Part shown: positions 1-13,600 of the stretch, piece after piece | Numbering within the stretch: the stretch's first letter is position 1 | Layout of the letters: each line of letters starts with the position of its first letter | Assembly (NCBI GenBank): GCA_002205965.3 | Contig: NADL03000501.1 | Coordinates: 2,356,001 to 2,420,000, forward strand | Source of the DNA: Kappaphycus alvarezii | Lineage: Eukaryota > Rhodophyta > Florideophyceae > Gigartinales > Solieriaceae | Length of the DNA stretch: 64,000 nucleotides | Reading direction: 5' to 3' | The notes under the pieces: model-generated | Database searches by the model: none | What the model was told of the DNA's origin: nothing | Seen by the model: only the letters and a program-made list of their open reading frames with translations | Position numbers and translations under genes: made by a program

Positions 1-3000
1 AAAGTCCTCAAGATCTTCATTCTTTCTTTCAAAGGGGCCACTAGTCGGGGACCGGCTTTAGTGTGCCGGAAGAGTTTCCCATTCCACAATGTAAAAGCCT
101 TTTGATTCCTGCGTACCCAATTTCTGTGTTCAAGATCAACCTTTCTCATTTCTAGTCCATCGAGGAATTTGATCAGTCCGTGAATATTAGCTTCGTACTC
201 GTTATCGTTCGGCAACTGCAACTCGGCGACTCCGACGATGTCCTCCGAAGCTTTTTCATTTGGAATCAGTGCGTCCCTCAAGCGGGATAGGTAATCGGCA
301 GGCTGATTATTGCGTCCGGGTCTATACACAATTTCAAACCGATATTCTGCGAAAATGTCGAGCCATCGGGCCAAGCGGTGATGTACATCCTTCTTTTGGA
401 ATGCTGTTTTAAGTGCCTGGTGATCAGTTATCAAGACAAATTTCTCGAGTGATAAAAGGTATACGCGAAACTTTTTCAGCGCGAAGACGACAGCTAGCGC
501 TTCTTTCTCGCAGACTGAGTATCTCTTTCCGCATCATTCAGAGTTCGGCTTGCGAATTGAACAGGGTGTAGTCTTCCGTTTTCATCTTTTTGGGACAAAA
601 CGGCACCCAAAGACCGTTCTGAGGCATCTGTCTCCACAACGAATGGTCTCTTGAAATCTGGGTACATGAGAACTGGGGGGACACATAGCTTATCTTTAAG
701 CTCCTTAAATGCAGTTTCCATTTCCTTGTTCCAGTAAAATTTTCCGTTCTTCGTAGTGCTGGCATGTAACGGTGCTGCAGTCTTGGCGAAATCTTTGATA
801 AATCTTCTGTAATATGAGGCCAGTCCTAAGAAGCTTCGGACCTCCGTCTTTGAAGCGGGCCTTGGTGCCAACTTTATTTTTTTCGTTTTCTCTGGATCCA
901 CTCTAATTCCCTCTTGGTCGACGATATGACCGAGTAATTGGATAGAAGTTTTCGCAAAGAAGCATTTGCTCAACTTAATTTTCAAGCTATACTCCGATAT
1001 CCTCTCCACAACTGTCTTGACGTGCGAGATGTGCTGATCCAATGTTTCTGAGAATATGACGACATCATCGATATAGACTCTTGCGAATGGAAGTCCTTTC
1101 AAAACCTCGTTCATCATTCTTTGGAATGTAGCTGGTGCATTCATGAGACCAAAAGGCATCACTTCGAACCTGAACGTACCGGCTTTGCTGGTAAAGGTTG
1201 TTTTTTCCTTACATTTTTCATCCAATGGAATCTGCCAATAGCCAGTGTAAAGGTCAATTGAGGTGAAATATCTCCCGTCCTTCAGGTCCTCGAGGATCTC
1301 CTCCATGTTCGGAATCGGAAATCGATCGGGTATCATTCTCTGGTTCAGTTGTCGGTAATCGACGCAAAAACGCAGCTTTCCATCCTTCTTTGGTGCGACC
1401 ACAACTGGAAACGACCATGGGGATGAAACTGGTCGAATAATATCATTTTTCAGCATACTTGTAACATTTTCTGAGATAAATTGGTCATATTTTGGCGGTT
1501 GACGTCTAGGCTTGTGGTAAATCGGTTGAGTGTCGGTAAGTTCGAACGAGTGAGTAACCGGTACACTTGCTTGTCTTAAATCTGAAACGCTCCATGCAAT
1601 TACTTCGGAAGATGTTAACATGTCGGATATTTTCAGTGAGGCGGGGGGGGAAGGTGCTGCACTTTTCCTTGGATTTCTGCCATTTGGCGCCCTTTTTCTT
1701 CTTGATCCTCAACCTCAATATTTTGAAGGACCTCTTCCGTCGTGCTCACATCTTCATATATGGAATTCGACGTATTCTTATTTTCTTTGCAAAGGTAATC
1801 TTCTTTCATGCTCCGAATTCTGTCCTTTGATTCGATATCATCGCAAAAAGAAACACATTCGGGTTTCAAACTTATCCTAGAATCCAGTCGTCATCTGTTT
1901 CAAACCCGGAATCATAATCGTCCCATGCCATGTTCATTACCCCCGAGGGTACCCTTTTCCACTTCCGAAAGTGTTAGTTGGTTCCGAATCTTCGCTGTCA
2001 TAGCTAGAAGTGAAATCTTCACTGTCCGTTTCTTTTAAATCTTCAGGATGCGTGCTTTTGTCGAAATCCAGGGGCATCTTCACGGTTCTGCCGTCAATAT
2101 TAACTGAAACCATTTGGTTGCCCAAGTCAATGCATGTCCTAGTCTTTCCATGGTGGGGCAGCCAATGATTGCATCGAAAGGGAGATCCGGCATGACAAGA
2201 AAGTCTACATCAACTTTAGAGTCCCCAAAGAACACGGAAACCTTGTCAACAGTGCCCATGCATTTTGAGACGGTTCCATCCGCTACAGTTATTTTTCGAG
2301 TCGTTGGAGTAATTTCGAGACCTAGATCTGTCACCAAAGTTTCTGAAATGAGGTTTGGAACAGCACCCGAATCGAAGAGAGCTTGGGTTTTCATACCCAA
2401 TACTTTGACTGGTACCAGCTTAAGACGTCTTGGTGCTGTCGAGGCCGATTGAAGAAACAGTTTCTTACCCTTAGCGGACTTATTAGACCTGATAATTTTT
2501 TTGAGTTCTTTTCTCGCATCCTCTGCGTCGCCCCTCAAAAGTTGACCAAACGTTATCCCAGTTGGGGCCGATGCAAGCTCAGCCACCAAATTGTACCTCT
2601 TCACATACTCTAGTACGTCCTTAGAGATACTCTTAACTTTCTTACTCTTTTTCGTCTTCTTGGCCGGAGTGACTCCCACTCCTGGAACAACTTGATCAGA
2701 CCTCTTGGTTCGAGGAGGTACAGGTGCTGGGATATGCTCCAGCATTCCATACTCTAGCCTAGGTTTCTTCGATAAAATGTTCCCTTCCCCATCCCTTTTT
2801 GTCACATTGACTTGACTAATCTCTTCAGCGATGGATACGTTACCGCATCCGTCAACCTTTGATCCCTTCTATTTTGTAAGATTTTCACCTCTGGTCCTGA
2901 CTCACTCCTTGCTTCCGATAAATTTGCTCTTCTGTTGTCTTTAGACCAGCAGTTACTTTCATGATGCCCATATCGACCGCACTTTGCACAACGAGTGTTT

Positions 3001-4390
3001 CTATGTGGATTATCAGGACACCTGTTTGCAAAGTGTCCAGGCTTGTGACAGTAAGAACAGACTTCTGCGGCCTTAGGGGCCCCAGACTGGTTCTTCTTAA
3101 TGGTAAGAGTAAGGCTTTCCAACTGCGAGGTTATCATGTCAAGTCGATTATCGAATCGGGTTTCCAACCTTTCTTCCAAGTTTTTGACATCACTCCTGAC
3201 AGATTCTAATGCCGCTGCACTAGTAGCCGGCCTTTGATAATTCTTTTCAGGATGTACGATAGACATCGATGTGCGGGTTTCCCTCGGTACCTCACTCAGT
3301 GACTGAAACGTCTCCGAATTTTTGACAAATTCTACTATGGTACCCTTCAGTTCATCAAAAGTGTGAGGGCCCTTGATGAGGAGGAAATCGGAGAGCCGCT
3401 TATCCCCCATAGCCGCCTTACGCAGCATTCCGTACTTGGCTTGGGCGTTGAACCTAGCCTTTTCATAAATATCACACAAGTACACCAATGAGCTTAACAA
3501 ATCGTCGAAGTTGAGCCGGGCCTCTATGGCGGTACGAATCATCTCATCTGGTTCTACCTCCTTAGCATACTCTTTCACAAGCCACTCACATACCTCACCG
3601 AAGTTACGCCCATTCCCGTTAAGAGACCACTCGTCGATAAACTTGGACTTATATTTGTGCTTTGCGTCACTTTGAAGATAGGCGAAGATACTTGCGGCCT
3701 TCTCTTCATCGCCCTTCTCACGCATCACAACGTTGACATATGTGTAAAGAAACTCCTCAACGTCTTCAGTCTTGCCCCCTGTGAACGTTATACGAGCAGC
3801 GTTGAGATCCATGATTACAGAAAAGAAATCCCCCGAAGTGTTCCTTACTACTGCTCAACTCGAATACCTCAGGTGCAACCCCCTCCACAAGAGTACCAAA
3901 TGATATGGGTAAATCGGCGGGGGAAGAGATCCTCAGAACCAATTACCCTGAGAAGGAGGTGTTGCGAGCGACAAAAGTGCTACCGTGGTATTGTTGAACG
4001 AGCAAAAGGGAGTGTATATAGAAGAGAGTTGAGAAAGCTACAAGCAAGTATAAAAGGGGCAGGGTCTACCACCGACGCTCTGCGACTAGCGTAAGAAAAA
4101 GTTTTCTTGGGTCTGAAGTTGACTCTCAACTTCCTACTACTCGGGACTTGGCTTGAAGTTGTCTGCCAACTTGCTTGACCTCCACTAAAGGAAGCAGTTT
4201 ACTCTGCTTATATAGACTTTTGGCTACCCCAAAAGTCTCAAACAAGCATACTAATAACCAAAAAATGCATTCACGGTAATCGTGTGAACCAGAGAGACTA
4301 TTAGGAGATATTTCCTCAACGTAAATATCTAGGTGCCATACCCATGCCAGCCACCCATCGGCCAGGGGTGGGAATTGATGTGGCCATTAT
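1..4390 (-). mobile_element. Ty3/gypsy LTR retrotransposon, 5' part, cut by left window edge
   Basis: Fossil LTR element read right to left. Its parts in order are a probable 5' LTR and leader (about 3,830-4,390), gag (2,802-3,812) with two CCHC zinc knuckles, an aspartic protease region (2,080-2,805) with the DSGA active-site motif, reverse transcriptase (494-1,621) with the YIDD box, and RNase H running into the left edge. The gag-protease-RT-RNase H order and the RT sequence place it in Ty3/gypsy. Integrase and the 3' LTR must lie beyond the window. Long open stretches suggest it is the youngest LTR element here, but it is broken, with a few breaks visible. Age cannot be judged from LTR divergence because only one LTR is present. 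Confidence 0.9.
3830..4390 (-). repeat. Probable 5' LTR and leader of the left-hand Ty3/gypsy element
   Basis: Non-coding stretch directly upstream of gag. It contains a TATATAAG-type box on the minus strand near 4,210 and a short perfect hairpin near 4,218-4,240 (arms GACTTTTGG and complement). A TGGCCACATC-like start is possible near 4,385. The exact boundaries are not proven because the partner LTR is outside the window. A weakly similar, collinear sequence lies at about 26,490-26,880. Confidence 0.5.
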
Positions 4391-5162
4391 ATACACCTTT
4401 CAGAGTCACTCGTAGTATCACCCACAACCTGGAACTGTACTGACATCTGCTATGACAGCGTGTCCTAAAATGAAAAAATCAACCGATGAATTTGTCACAC
4501 TCACCCAAATTAAAAATATCTTGCAAATTCAAGAACTGTAAAAATATCTTCCCAATTCCGATACTGTATACAATTATGGTCCTCATCTAGATTTTTTTTG
4601 TGTCCGAATTTGCGCACATCAGGGTGGGTAGTAAGAAAGGCAACGCCTGGGCTACGCATGCGGAGACGGTCGGCATGGGTCGAGTAGTGGGAGGGTACGG
4701 GGTCGGCGGCCCAATACTTGTCTTCCCAGTGGGCTTCGGCCGAGGCGTCTTGCAGGAGAGAAGTAAATTTTTGCTCGGGGTTAGCTGCAAGACTGGGAGT
4801 CGAAGGATCCATGGTCATGAGAGGAGGAGAACGGGTGACCCAGGACTCGGAGGAACTCGCGGAGATGCGACCGTGCTTGGTTCACGATGAAATCATGGTC
4901 GTTGTCGGAGAGCTAATGTCATAATTTACCACCACACGCTCGCCCCATCTCGGTTGATCTTTGAGCCCATCTTGATCTTCCTACTGACATTTTCGATCCT
5001 CGCCAAGTCATTGCCTGCAGGTTTGAAGCCAGCTCTGTCTTTTACACATTTACGGAGCTGGTCTTCAGTTACCTCGTCCATTGCCTTTGCTTTGACCCAA
5101 TCAGCTGTAATGAATATGTTGAGAATAGAATTCTCAATAGATGCATTTCACGAGGTGAAGCG
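4391..5162. other. Unrecognised stretch with minus-strand open segments
   Basis: No gene is recognised. On the minus strand there is a 102-codon open frame (4,510-4,818) beginning MTMDPSTPSLAANPEQKF. To its right, at about 4,920-5,095, is a second open stretch rich in charged residues (it includes EDQLRKCVKDRAGF) in a different frame context. They may be pieces of one decayed coding sequence, possibly from the neighbouring retroelement, but neither matches a family I know. Confidence 0.25.
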
Positions 5163-5312
5163 GCCTGCTTGATGGCTGGCTTGAAGGAAGCATTTTAGGG
5201 AGCGTAGTTCCTTCCCCATTACTGTGTCGGTATACCCTTTTTGAGTCGATTGTGGTTGTCTGGAAAACCATGGGATAGATCGGATATATCTTCCAAGAGT
5301 AAAACACTCAAA
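5163..5312 (+). mobile_element. 3' end of an RLE LINE, strongly 5'-truncated
   Basis: The last codons of a LINE ORF on the plus strand (CLMAGLKEAF, then a TAG stop) are followed by about 115 bp of 3' untranslated sequence. The same block occurs inverted at about 29,533-29,690, differing at only about one base in ten by eye. There it is attached to a longer piece of the LINE C-terminus ending CLMGGLKVAF. Loss of everything upstream, as seen here, is what incomplete target-primed reverse transcription leaves. No poly(A) tail is visible. Confidence 0.7.
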
Positions 5313-5724
5313 CCTTTCCCTCTCTTCTTTTCACGAGGTAGATGAAATGGTGACACCTGGATCCCTATTCTTCTCCTTCACTCGCTCTTCATATGACTCT
5401 CAGCATTTCTGTGAGGTGGTGAAGTGCTTTCTTCCCACTAATTCCAGCCTTGGTGCTCTAGATTGGGCAGTATTGTTTGACTAATCGTCTGCTTAGATGT
5501 GCACAATGGCTCTCCCATAATTGTTCGACCTTGTCAAACTATAGTCAAATGCGCGCAGTTATTACTGTAGCAACTCTGGCTTGATTGTAATTTAACAAAG
5601 CACAACGATGGGCACTGTAGCTCGTGAGAGTTTGCACTCTCAGAGCCTTGGCTTTGCTCAGCCCGTCATGTACGGCGTAGATGAAATCTATACGAATTTT
5701 GAGGCTTTCTAAATAAAAAAGTAA
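5313..5724. other. Spacer between two LINE tails
   Basis: No gene or repeat recognised. Short open frames here have no family resemblance. Confidence 0.4.
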
Positions 5725-6806
5725 GTGGGGCGTTAATTTACTGTGGTAGATATGTGGGTTGGTATCCAGTAAATTTGTACCGGAGCATAGATATCGTATC
5801 ATTGTCAAGGCAATTGTGAAACCGTACAATGCGTCGAAAGCTGTGGATGGCACTCAAATCTACCAGAAGGTGGAAGGGAGGCCAGCCAGCAAACAAGCGG
5901 CATTGGAGGTTACTGTCAAAGCGGAGTGCCGCTGTCAAAGAATGGCTCTAACCTTCGAAAACCGTTCCATTGCGCGGGTGGCAACGGTTCTCGCGAGTTC
6001 CTTGACGACGGAGAACGCCGCCGGATGCCATCCTCCAAGCGTTGAGATGAGAACAGGAACCAGCCTGTTTCTCCCAGGCAGCTCAGCAAGGAACCCTTGG
6101 TATTTCCGCTGCTTCTCTGCGTGAGCTGCGTTGAGGCTTGTGAGTGGGTTGAAAGCCCTGGCTTTTGCGTGGGAGGGAGCGAGCGGGTTGAAAAAGGTGA
6201 CGTCGAAATAATCCGTGCCATCGCCGGCTCCCATCGCCCTGATATCCGGCCTCGTCCTGTTTTGGTAGTGTAGACGAGGTTCGATGAATGGTCGTCGGGC
6301 GGCTCTTGCAAGGTCGTTCCCCAGTAAAGTCACCTGGTTGTTGTGGCGAGTATTTCGCTCGCAGCCAAAGCGACAATGTAGCAAGTGGTCCCCGTGGATA
6401 TCCAGCATTTCATGGCACCCTGCTCTGTGGCAAGGGGTACCCCTGTACCTGGGACGAATAAAGGGGTTCGACAAAAGTACTGGAACCACACGGATAAGTC
6501 TTTACTTTTGATGTGCGTCCTCAATCCAGGGCAAGATGCAAAGTAGACCCAGCCTTTGGCGCCGGGGAGGGACATGCTAGCGCGGAAGGCCCGGGTGCGG
6601 ATGTTTCCGAGCGACAAGGCCTCTTGCGCAGCCATGTGAATTGCATCTGTTAGCTTCACTTGCGATGGTGGGTTGGATGAGCAGAAATTGCTAAACGTAA
6701 TTCGTTTGGAGGGTCGACAAGAAGCGCTCCATGTGGTAAAGGCGGCTGTAGCATCCTCGTACTGCGTCAGGTCTTGAACACAGGAAGGCAAAGACTTCTC
6801 GAAATA
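5725..6806 (-). mobile_element. 5'-truncated RLE (R2/CRE-like) LINE copy
   Basis: This is near-identical (about 95 percent by eye) to the 3' 1.08 kb of the LINE at 19,748-22,500. Similarity stops abruptly near 6,806, so the copy is 5'-truncated. On the minus strand it encodes the C-terminal part of the LINE protein. The visible parts are a zinc-finger-like cluster (C-X4-C, then GDHLLHC), the RHN motif, then RPDIR and DYFDVTF, the PD..D signature of a restriction-like endonuclease. Coding is split between 6,330-6,791 and 5,935-6,489 by an indel near 6,430-6,460, so this copy is dead. The 3' end carries the same tail as the larger copy and no poly(A). Confidence 0.85.
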
Positions 6807-7399
6807 ATGACTGGTCAGTTGAGTGCCTTATTGTCCGTGTGAAAAGATCATTTTACCTCTTGTGCCAGTCATTACAACTCTGCCAGTTGTTACAATTTAT
6901 TTTCTACATAGTCTATACTTTCGCTATCCTTTCGTACTTTTCGCGGTGCATGTCAGGATCTTTGTAGTCCCAGTGCCACTAGGACCGTCCGCAGGACTAT
7001 CTGCTATGTTTAGGTACTAGTTACTAGATGAGCTAAAGATAGTAGACCACATCTACTGCCTATGTAAGGCCTGAAAATGAACAATATATTTTCAAACTAT
7101 TCAACCGTTAGACACTAGCAAAAACATCACAATTACTTTCAGGGTCGCCGGCAATGCCAACAGTCTGCTTTATATCTCTTGTTTTTTTGCAACATTCCGG
7201 ATTTGCCTATTTTGGGGAAATCTAAGTATTAAATCTATCCAATATTCAATAGTGAAAGCACACGTACTTTTCCTATTTCCAAGTTGATCTGAGCCACGTT
7301 TGAGCCGTTAAATACTGACAAATAAGTTTATCTTAAATTATTGTCAGTAATATCCAGTGCTTAGTAAGTTTAACGACTCGATCGTGGTGGCATGTAGCC
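6807..7399. other. AT-rich spacer
   Basis: Nothing recognised. It lies just 5' of the copia fossil, so it may contain that element's degraded 5' LTR, but no matching partner could be found by eye. Confidence 0.3.
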
Positions 7400-10300
7400 C
7401 ACCTGGCCCGAGCAAATCATGAAAAAGATCCAAATCCTGATGTATCTTGTGCTAGCTGTCAAAATCTGTGGACATCAACTACAAAACTACAACAGTAAGC
7501 ATCGCAAATTCCGTGGCTCATCCTATTTCGCCGACAAATCAGGAATATCTACGTGGCAAACGAAAGTCACTGTATCAGACCCATCCAGGAACTTAGTCTT
7601 AGGGAAATCAAATAACGACTAATGTTTCTATAATTTCAGGTTTAGATTCAAGCTCTACAGGTGTTAATTCAGTTTCGGAAGAAGTTCAGGTTTCCTTTCT
7701 TCCATGCGTGCTACGTCGCCAAATTGAAAAATTCGATGTTACAGGTTGTTCGACGACTGACAGTGCTTAGAGGCCTACCTCTGGGGCTTCGCTACGCCAA
7801 TGTTTCAAAGCTGACCGTCGATTGCGTGGTCGCGCCGAGTTCACTTAGGTTAATTTTACAAATGTGAATGGAAAGGAGGGGAACTGTAAGCTCCGCAAGG
7901 ATACTTGCAACAGATGTAAAACCTACTGTACTTCTACTGGTTCCAGAGCCGCAGGCACGAAAATCCCTTACAGAATAAGATAAATCCGCCGTACTGTCAA
8001 GAGTTGCAAACACAGGCTTTAGAGCCATTCACAATTATTGCGCCAGAAGGTTAGAAAGAAATACTCAAAGGGACTTTCAAATTTGATTCAGATTAATGCA
8101 ATCTGAATATTCGATCTTGTTCCGAGTAAATTGATATACGAATTATCAAGAACAATTGTTAGTCATGCTTGAAGAATCAAAAGAAAATCGAATCGAAAAA
8201 AGGAGGGTTGACAGTGGGATTAAAAATCGAAGAACTTTAGGCCACTACTCTCCCACATCTTAAAAGGTAGGTACAAAGGTACAAATAATATAAACAATAA
8301 AAAGGGTCACAAATTACGAAGCATTAAGTCACCATTGATTTGGACTTGCAAAAGTGTGTATGAATATTGCTTTCGGTCAAGGTATTAGACAGAAGTAAGA
8401 ATTGCAACAGTATCTTATGGAATTCTTCAAGGGTTCTGTTGAGGATTTTTCCATATCTGGTCATCAATTAAGGGCTCAGCTGCTTGAAGGCTTCCCTATC
8501 CCCATGCTTTTCTTGGGACATATTCTGAGGAATCCATCGATTATTCGCAAGTTGATTGTACTTGTGGCGGAACGGAATGTTCCAACCATCTGCTTTCAAA
8601 GGCATTTGCATCAACTATTATATGCAGTGGTGATCTCAACAAAGCATTAAATCAAATGAGTGCATATTTCAACTCTCTTGCGTCATCGATTGGATCACCG
8701 TTAAGGACCAGCTCCAAATACTATACTTTCCACTTTACTGTCCATCGAACCCTCTGCACCGTCGGAAGACAAGGTCTCACAATACATGCCCATACACTTC
8801 GGGGAATAAAATAAGAAATGTTCTGATAGCATAGCTGAATGTTAGAACAAGTTCATAGCTGAATACAAGTGTGAATTCCAGTACTATATGCTCAATGAGG
8901 AACAGAAGCTCAATTATCTACAGCATCGCTTTACAGGAAATGCTAAAAGATTCTAAATGAAAAAAGAGGAGGGCGTGTATTGGCATTATTAACAAGCTCT
9001 AAAAGCACTGGAAAGTCAATATGACTCCAGTCTAATGGTAAATTAGAATTGAAGCATATCTTCGAAACATTCGTGTAAGCCAATATATTTCCACAACATG
9101 CACTGCAAGTGATGCCATTGAGAAAGTCCACGAGTAAATATCTACATTGAATCCCCAGAAACCACTTCATTGACGTTCAGACAGTCAGAAAATTGAGTAT
9201 CTTCAGTCCGCCGTTATCAGATTCTCCTGGGATAGAGATAATTCTAACAGAGCTAATTTTAGTGACATTAATTACAAATCATTTTGCAGCCAGCTCATTT
9301 CTACCACTCAATTAGATCAAGAGGAGAATTTTGGATGAATGATAAGAGGAAGCTATGTATGAAATCGATCTCAGATCGAGACCCTACACTCCATAGCAGC
9401 CTTGTTGATACATTTTATACTGGAAAAACTCAATACGGCCGTTACCCGCGTTCTACCAAAGTCAATCGCCAAGATAGTTACTTTCAGAATGCCGTGATAT
9501 AAAACTCGTGACGATCGATTTTGTTGGTGTTGTAATAAAATGGGTCAAACTCTTTCTTAATATCGCCAGTCAATAACTAAGAATGTTGCTCGGAAGGTTC
9601 AATAATAACAGAGAAGATCATTTAAAGGTTGTGACACGGCAACGAAAAGTGTACTTTTTGAGCTCTGTCAAGAACTGGATCAAGATTATTCGTAATTTTA
9701 TGAGGAAATACTGCCTGCTCAGGACTCCTTCGAAGATATCAACAGTGATCATGATATTAAAGACCCTGAAAATGGATGAAAATGACTATATGTATGTTTC
9801 TGAACAATTATTTTCACAGGAATAACCTTTTTCGGATGAATACGTTAACTGAAGGTAATATATTACACTGTTCTGCTGGCTTTTGACTCGTTAGGATCAA
9901 CTTCTGAGACATCATCACAGGTCATAGAGAAATATGCGGCAGCTGTCGCATCGCGCAGCGGATTTTCTACGGGGGGATGAAGAATCGCTTATATATGAAA
10001 CTAAGCCACGCCATTTGGTCCACAAGTGCGGCGTCAGTAATATGTCGTGCCTCTCAACAGGCAGAAGTTAGTCACTATATTCAAAATTAATGTTGTAGCG
10101 ACTTCACAGTGTTGCACATACATATTACAGTGATAAAACAAAAGTAACTAGGAGTACTCGAACAAGCGGAAGTGACCCTAAACGAAGGCAAACTGTAAAG
10201 GAAAGTGGCAAGCCTCCAATGTATAACGAGAAAATCGTCTCTTTTCCACGAAAACAGAGAAAAATGGAGAGTAATCACGTAAATGTCTATGAGATTTTGA

Positions 10301-13300
10301 CTTTCAAGAGCAGAAAATTGATTGAGAACTGAAATAAGTAGAAATTTCAAGGAATTTGCGTCGACTGCGGTACTTGAAAACTAGTTATTCGATACTAACA
10401 AGCAAAATCATATAATGACCTAGCTGTAATTGGAATAAAGTTTTAGCACGAGACAAAAGATTACGATATTTGATGATGGATTCTTTCACAGTACTTCAAA
10501 AGTTCCAATTCGTATTTCAACCCTTAATGGCGCTTTGTCCTGCCACAAAAGTCGATTGAGTTGATTCCGACATTCCATTTTTGATTGGTCTAGAAATTTT
10601 AGAAAGATTTGGACTTGTTTCGACGACTTTTAAAACCTACTTTGCTCAAAAATATATGGATGTACCATGCCAATCACAGGAAAAATCGTCCATCCATACG
10701 TCGTGTTTGATTTTTCTAAGATCCTGTTCACAAATTCTCAATCGAGACGCCTTCATTAAAAATTTTCCATTCGTCTGCTTCAAATCTATACAATCTGATT
10801 AGCAGAGCCACGCCAAAGGAAACAGTGCCTGAGATACAAAACGTTTTACAGAAAATTCCAAACAATGTAGTACTTAGCAGCATTTGGAACTGAGACCCAG
10901 ATCTTTCAGGTTAGCATGTCTATTGGAATCATATTAAAACAAGAGTTGGCTCTTGATATGATTTTATTGACAAAAAGCTGTACTTCATATCGTGGACAAA
11001 AAAACCATTTTGGCGATGCTGTATTCTTACACAGTCGAAGTTCGTAATCTAATTGAAACTATATTTTCTAGTGCTGGGATACAATTTAAACTGGATTTCC
11101 TGACATAATGAAAGTGAACAAAGGGATTAAAATCATTTCCGAAGCGTAGAAAGATTGTACAAAATCTAAGGGAATCAAACGCAGCCTATCTGGAGTTGAA
11201 ATTCATAATTATATTGATTTTGGTGAACGTTACCATAATATGTAACTACGCATTTACCAAAAAATTCGCAATCCAGAGCCTAACGTTGAAGTAGAACTCC
11301 TTCTACGTCTGGTTGCTAAGGATATGAACAATACTGTGAAGGATTGGTTCCATTGCTACTCGTCTTCGGAGTTTTGCCGAGGTATTTAGCCATGAATTGA
11401 GAACTTACGAATCAAATGGAACGAATGAGAGCAATCTAAATGCCAATAGCTGAGACGGAAACTGCTGCCTCCGAACTCAGACTCAAAGCTGATCTGAATT
11501 TGCAGCTTCCAAATGCCGCTCACAATGAACTCAACATTGGAAGTAAAGTCCTAGTCTATCGTCAAATGTCCAAACATAAGTGGAAAGGACTCTGCGAAAT
11601 CACGAAAACTACTGACAGACAATTTTTCATTGAAAGAAATGGCGAGGAAGTGCAGTATTTACGATCTCACGTAAAGCCGTATTTCGATTGTACTGTTGAG
11701 ACACTGGTCGAAGCTTTGCATTCATCAATTAAAAGGGTATTCACTGTTTTCGTTCATCAATTAAAAGGTTATACCCTAAAAATATTCAACTCGTTAATGT
11801 AACCTTAATGAATTTTTACATCCACGAGATCTCAGATCATATTCTACTGAATTCCTGAAAAAAGGGGAGAATATAGAGAATTGTTGAGAGAAACACCTCT
11901 AAAATAGTTGCTAGAGACGACATACCAAAGAATGCTAATATTCTCTCTGGAAGATACGTTCCACCAATTAAAAATAAGGACACTGACAAAGATATATAAA
12001 AAGTAGGGGTTGCAGGACATTATCATAAGGAAAAGGAAAAGAACTATCTCGTACATGACACTACGTCTATACACCAGCGTTCCATCAGCTTATTGTTTTC
12101 AACTGCAGCAAAATTCGGTGCCATGATTTGGTCTCATACTTTTAGCTTACTTACAGTAAGCTCAAAGTATCATCCGCAAAGTTTACCTCGGACAAACCAA
12201 CGACTTTGAATTATTAGAGAACCAGTTGATCGAGCTCTTTAAGCCTCTTCACGCATTACTCGATTCAGGAGACTATTTGAATCTCACTATGCATTCAAAC
12301 CTGCAAAAATACCCAGAGTTGACGCCAACCGAGGGAGATCTTGCACTATTTCTAAATCATGCAGGAGGAGAACTTCAGGGGTTGGTTGTAACATATGTTG
12401 CCAATTATATGCTTTTTGACAATAAAGGATCCGATGAGTTGTAACAAAAGACTTTTGATAAATTTGAATCGAGAAAGAGGGAGTTCGATGACACTGTATT
12501 TGCAGGCGTCGGATTCAAGAGAAGTAATAGTGGATTTGAGTTGAGTCAAGAGAAATATGTTAAGAAATTACACATTCTATTCTGCTGATGGACGCCTCTT
12601 TTTTGACTCTATATATTTAAAGCACAGATTGTCTTGGTTAACACAAAGGAAGCCTGAAATATGTTGTGCCGCAAATATGGCCGCGCAAGCGACTGAAACC
12701 AAATTCTAAATGGAGGCAATAAATAAGTTGAAAAAAGGTGTGATTTATGTACAGAAAACCCCTAGTTCTTCGCTAAAGTATTAAAAGTTGGGAAAAAATC
12801 TCCATAAGGTTGAAAGTATATTCAAAATCGACAGCCGCAAACAACGACGACAATAATTCGCAACTTGCATCCATTTTTTGCTCACTGAAAAGACATGTAT
12901 TTGTAATGAGCTGGGTTTTCCTGGTAAGAAAAGACGCAGGATAACAGATATTTTACGAAGCGCCGAATTTTATGCTTTCGCTGATGCCTCTGATATTGGC
13001 TACATGATCGAGCCCGACCTTTAATACTTTGAATTTAAATTCCAGTCTTAAAGTGTACAGACTCCAAGATTCTGTTTGATCTTAAGATGTTTTAAATCGT
13101 AAACTGCAGAGAGTAGTAAGCCCAGGTGATGAAATGGAGTGGTTTGAAATTTTTTTAAAGGATGCCGATCTTAATTTTATAACGTTAAAAATGGAGACTT
13201 CAGTTTAAATAGAAAAGGCCATAACTTGAATCTGTTGAAAAAGAGGAGAACCAAGACATGATTGAAGCGCGAAAAGCTATCAAAGAATTGTAACTTTCCA

Positions 13301-13600
13301 TTTTTCGGATTTTGATGGATTTGTTTTGCACAAAGTGATTTTGGGACTAGATTTTCTTGCCTCAATGCTTTTACTAATTTTAACTTGCTTACCTGTCGCT
13401 TACTGCCTAACACTTCCCGAGGTGCGGTAAAGTTCAATTGAATTGTTTTGATCTTTGCTGGGTGTAGACAAAGTTTCGCAAATTTTTGAGCAGCCTAGTA
13501 TCTAGGTGTAGGGATCGAACAGGTGCCTCCAACATTTCTCCCTTCTCTTGAAATCAATTTACTCAAGTTAGCCCTAATCTCTTTTAACATGAACTCAACA
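7400..13600 (+). mobile_element. Ty1/copia LTR retrotransposon fossil
   Basis: Old, heavily broken element on the plus strand. Gag-like sequence lies at about 8,400-9,600, ending in a degraded zinc knuckle. A possible protease region follows at about 10,550-10,800. The C-terminal part of integrase is at about 11,330-11,700, reverse transcriptase at about 12,180-12,600, and an RNase H-like trace near 12,960-13,020. Integrase before reverse transcriptase is the Ty1/copia order. There are breaks in every domain (well over ten), so it is old. LTRs could not be paired, and both ends given are approximate. Confidence 0.75.
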
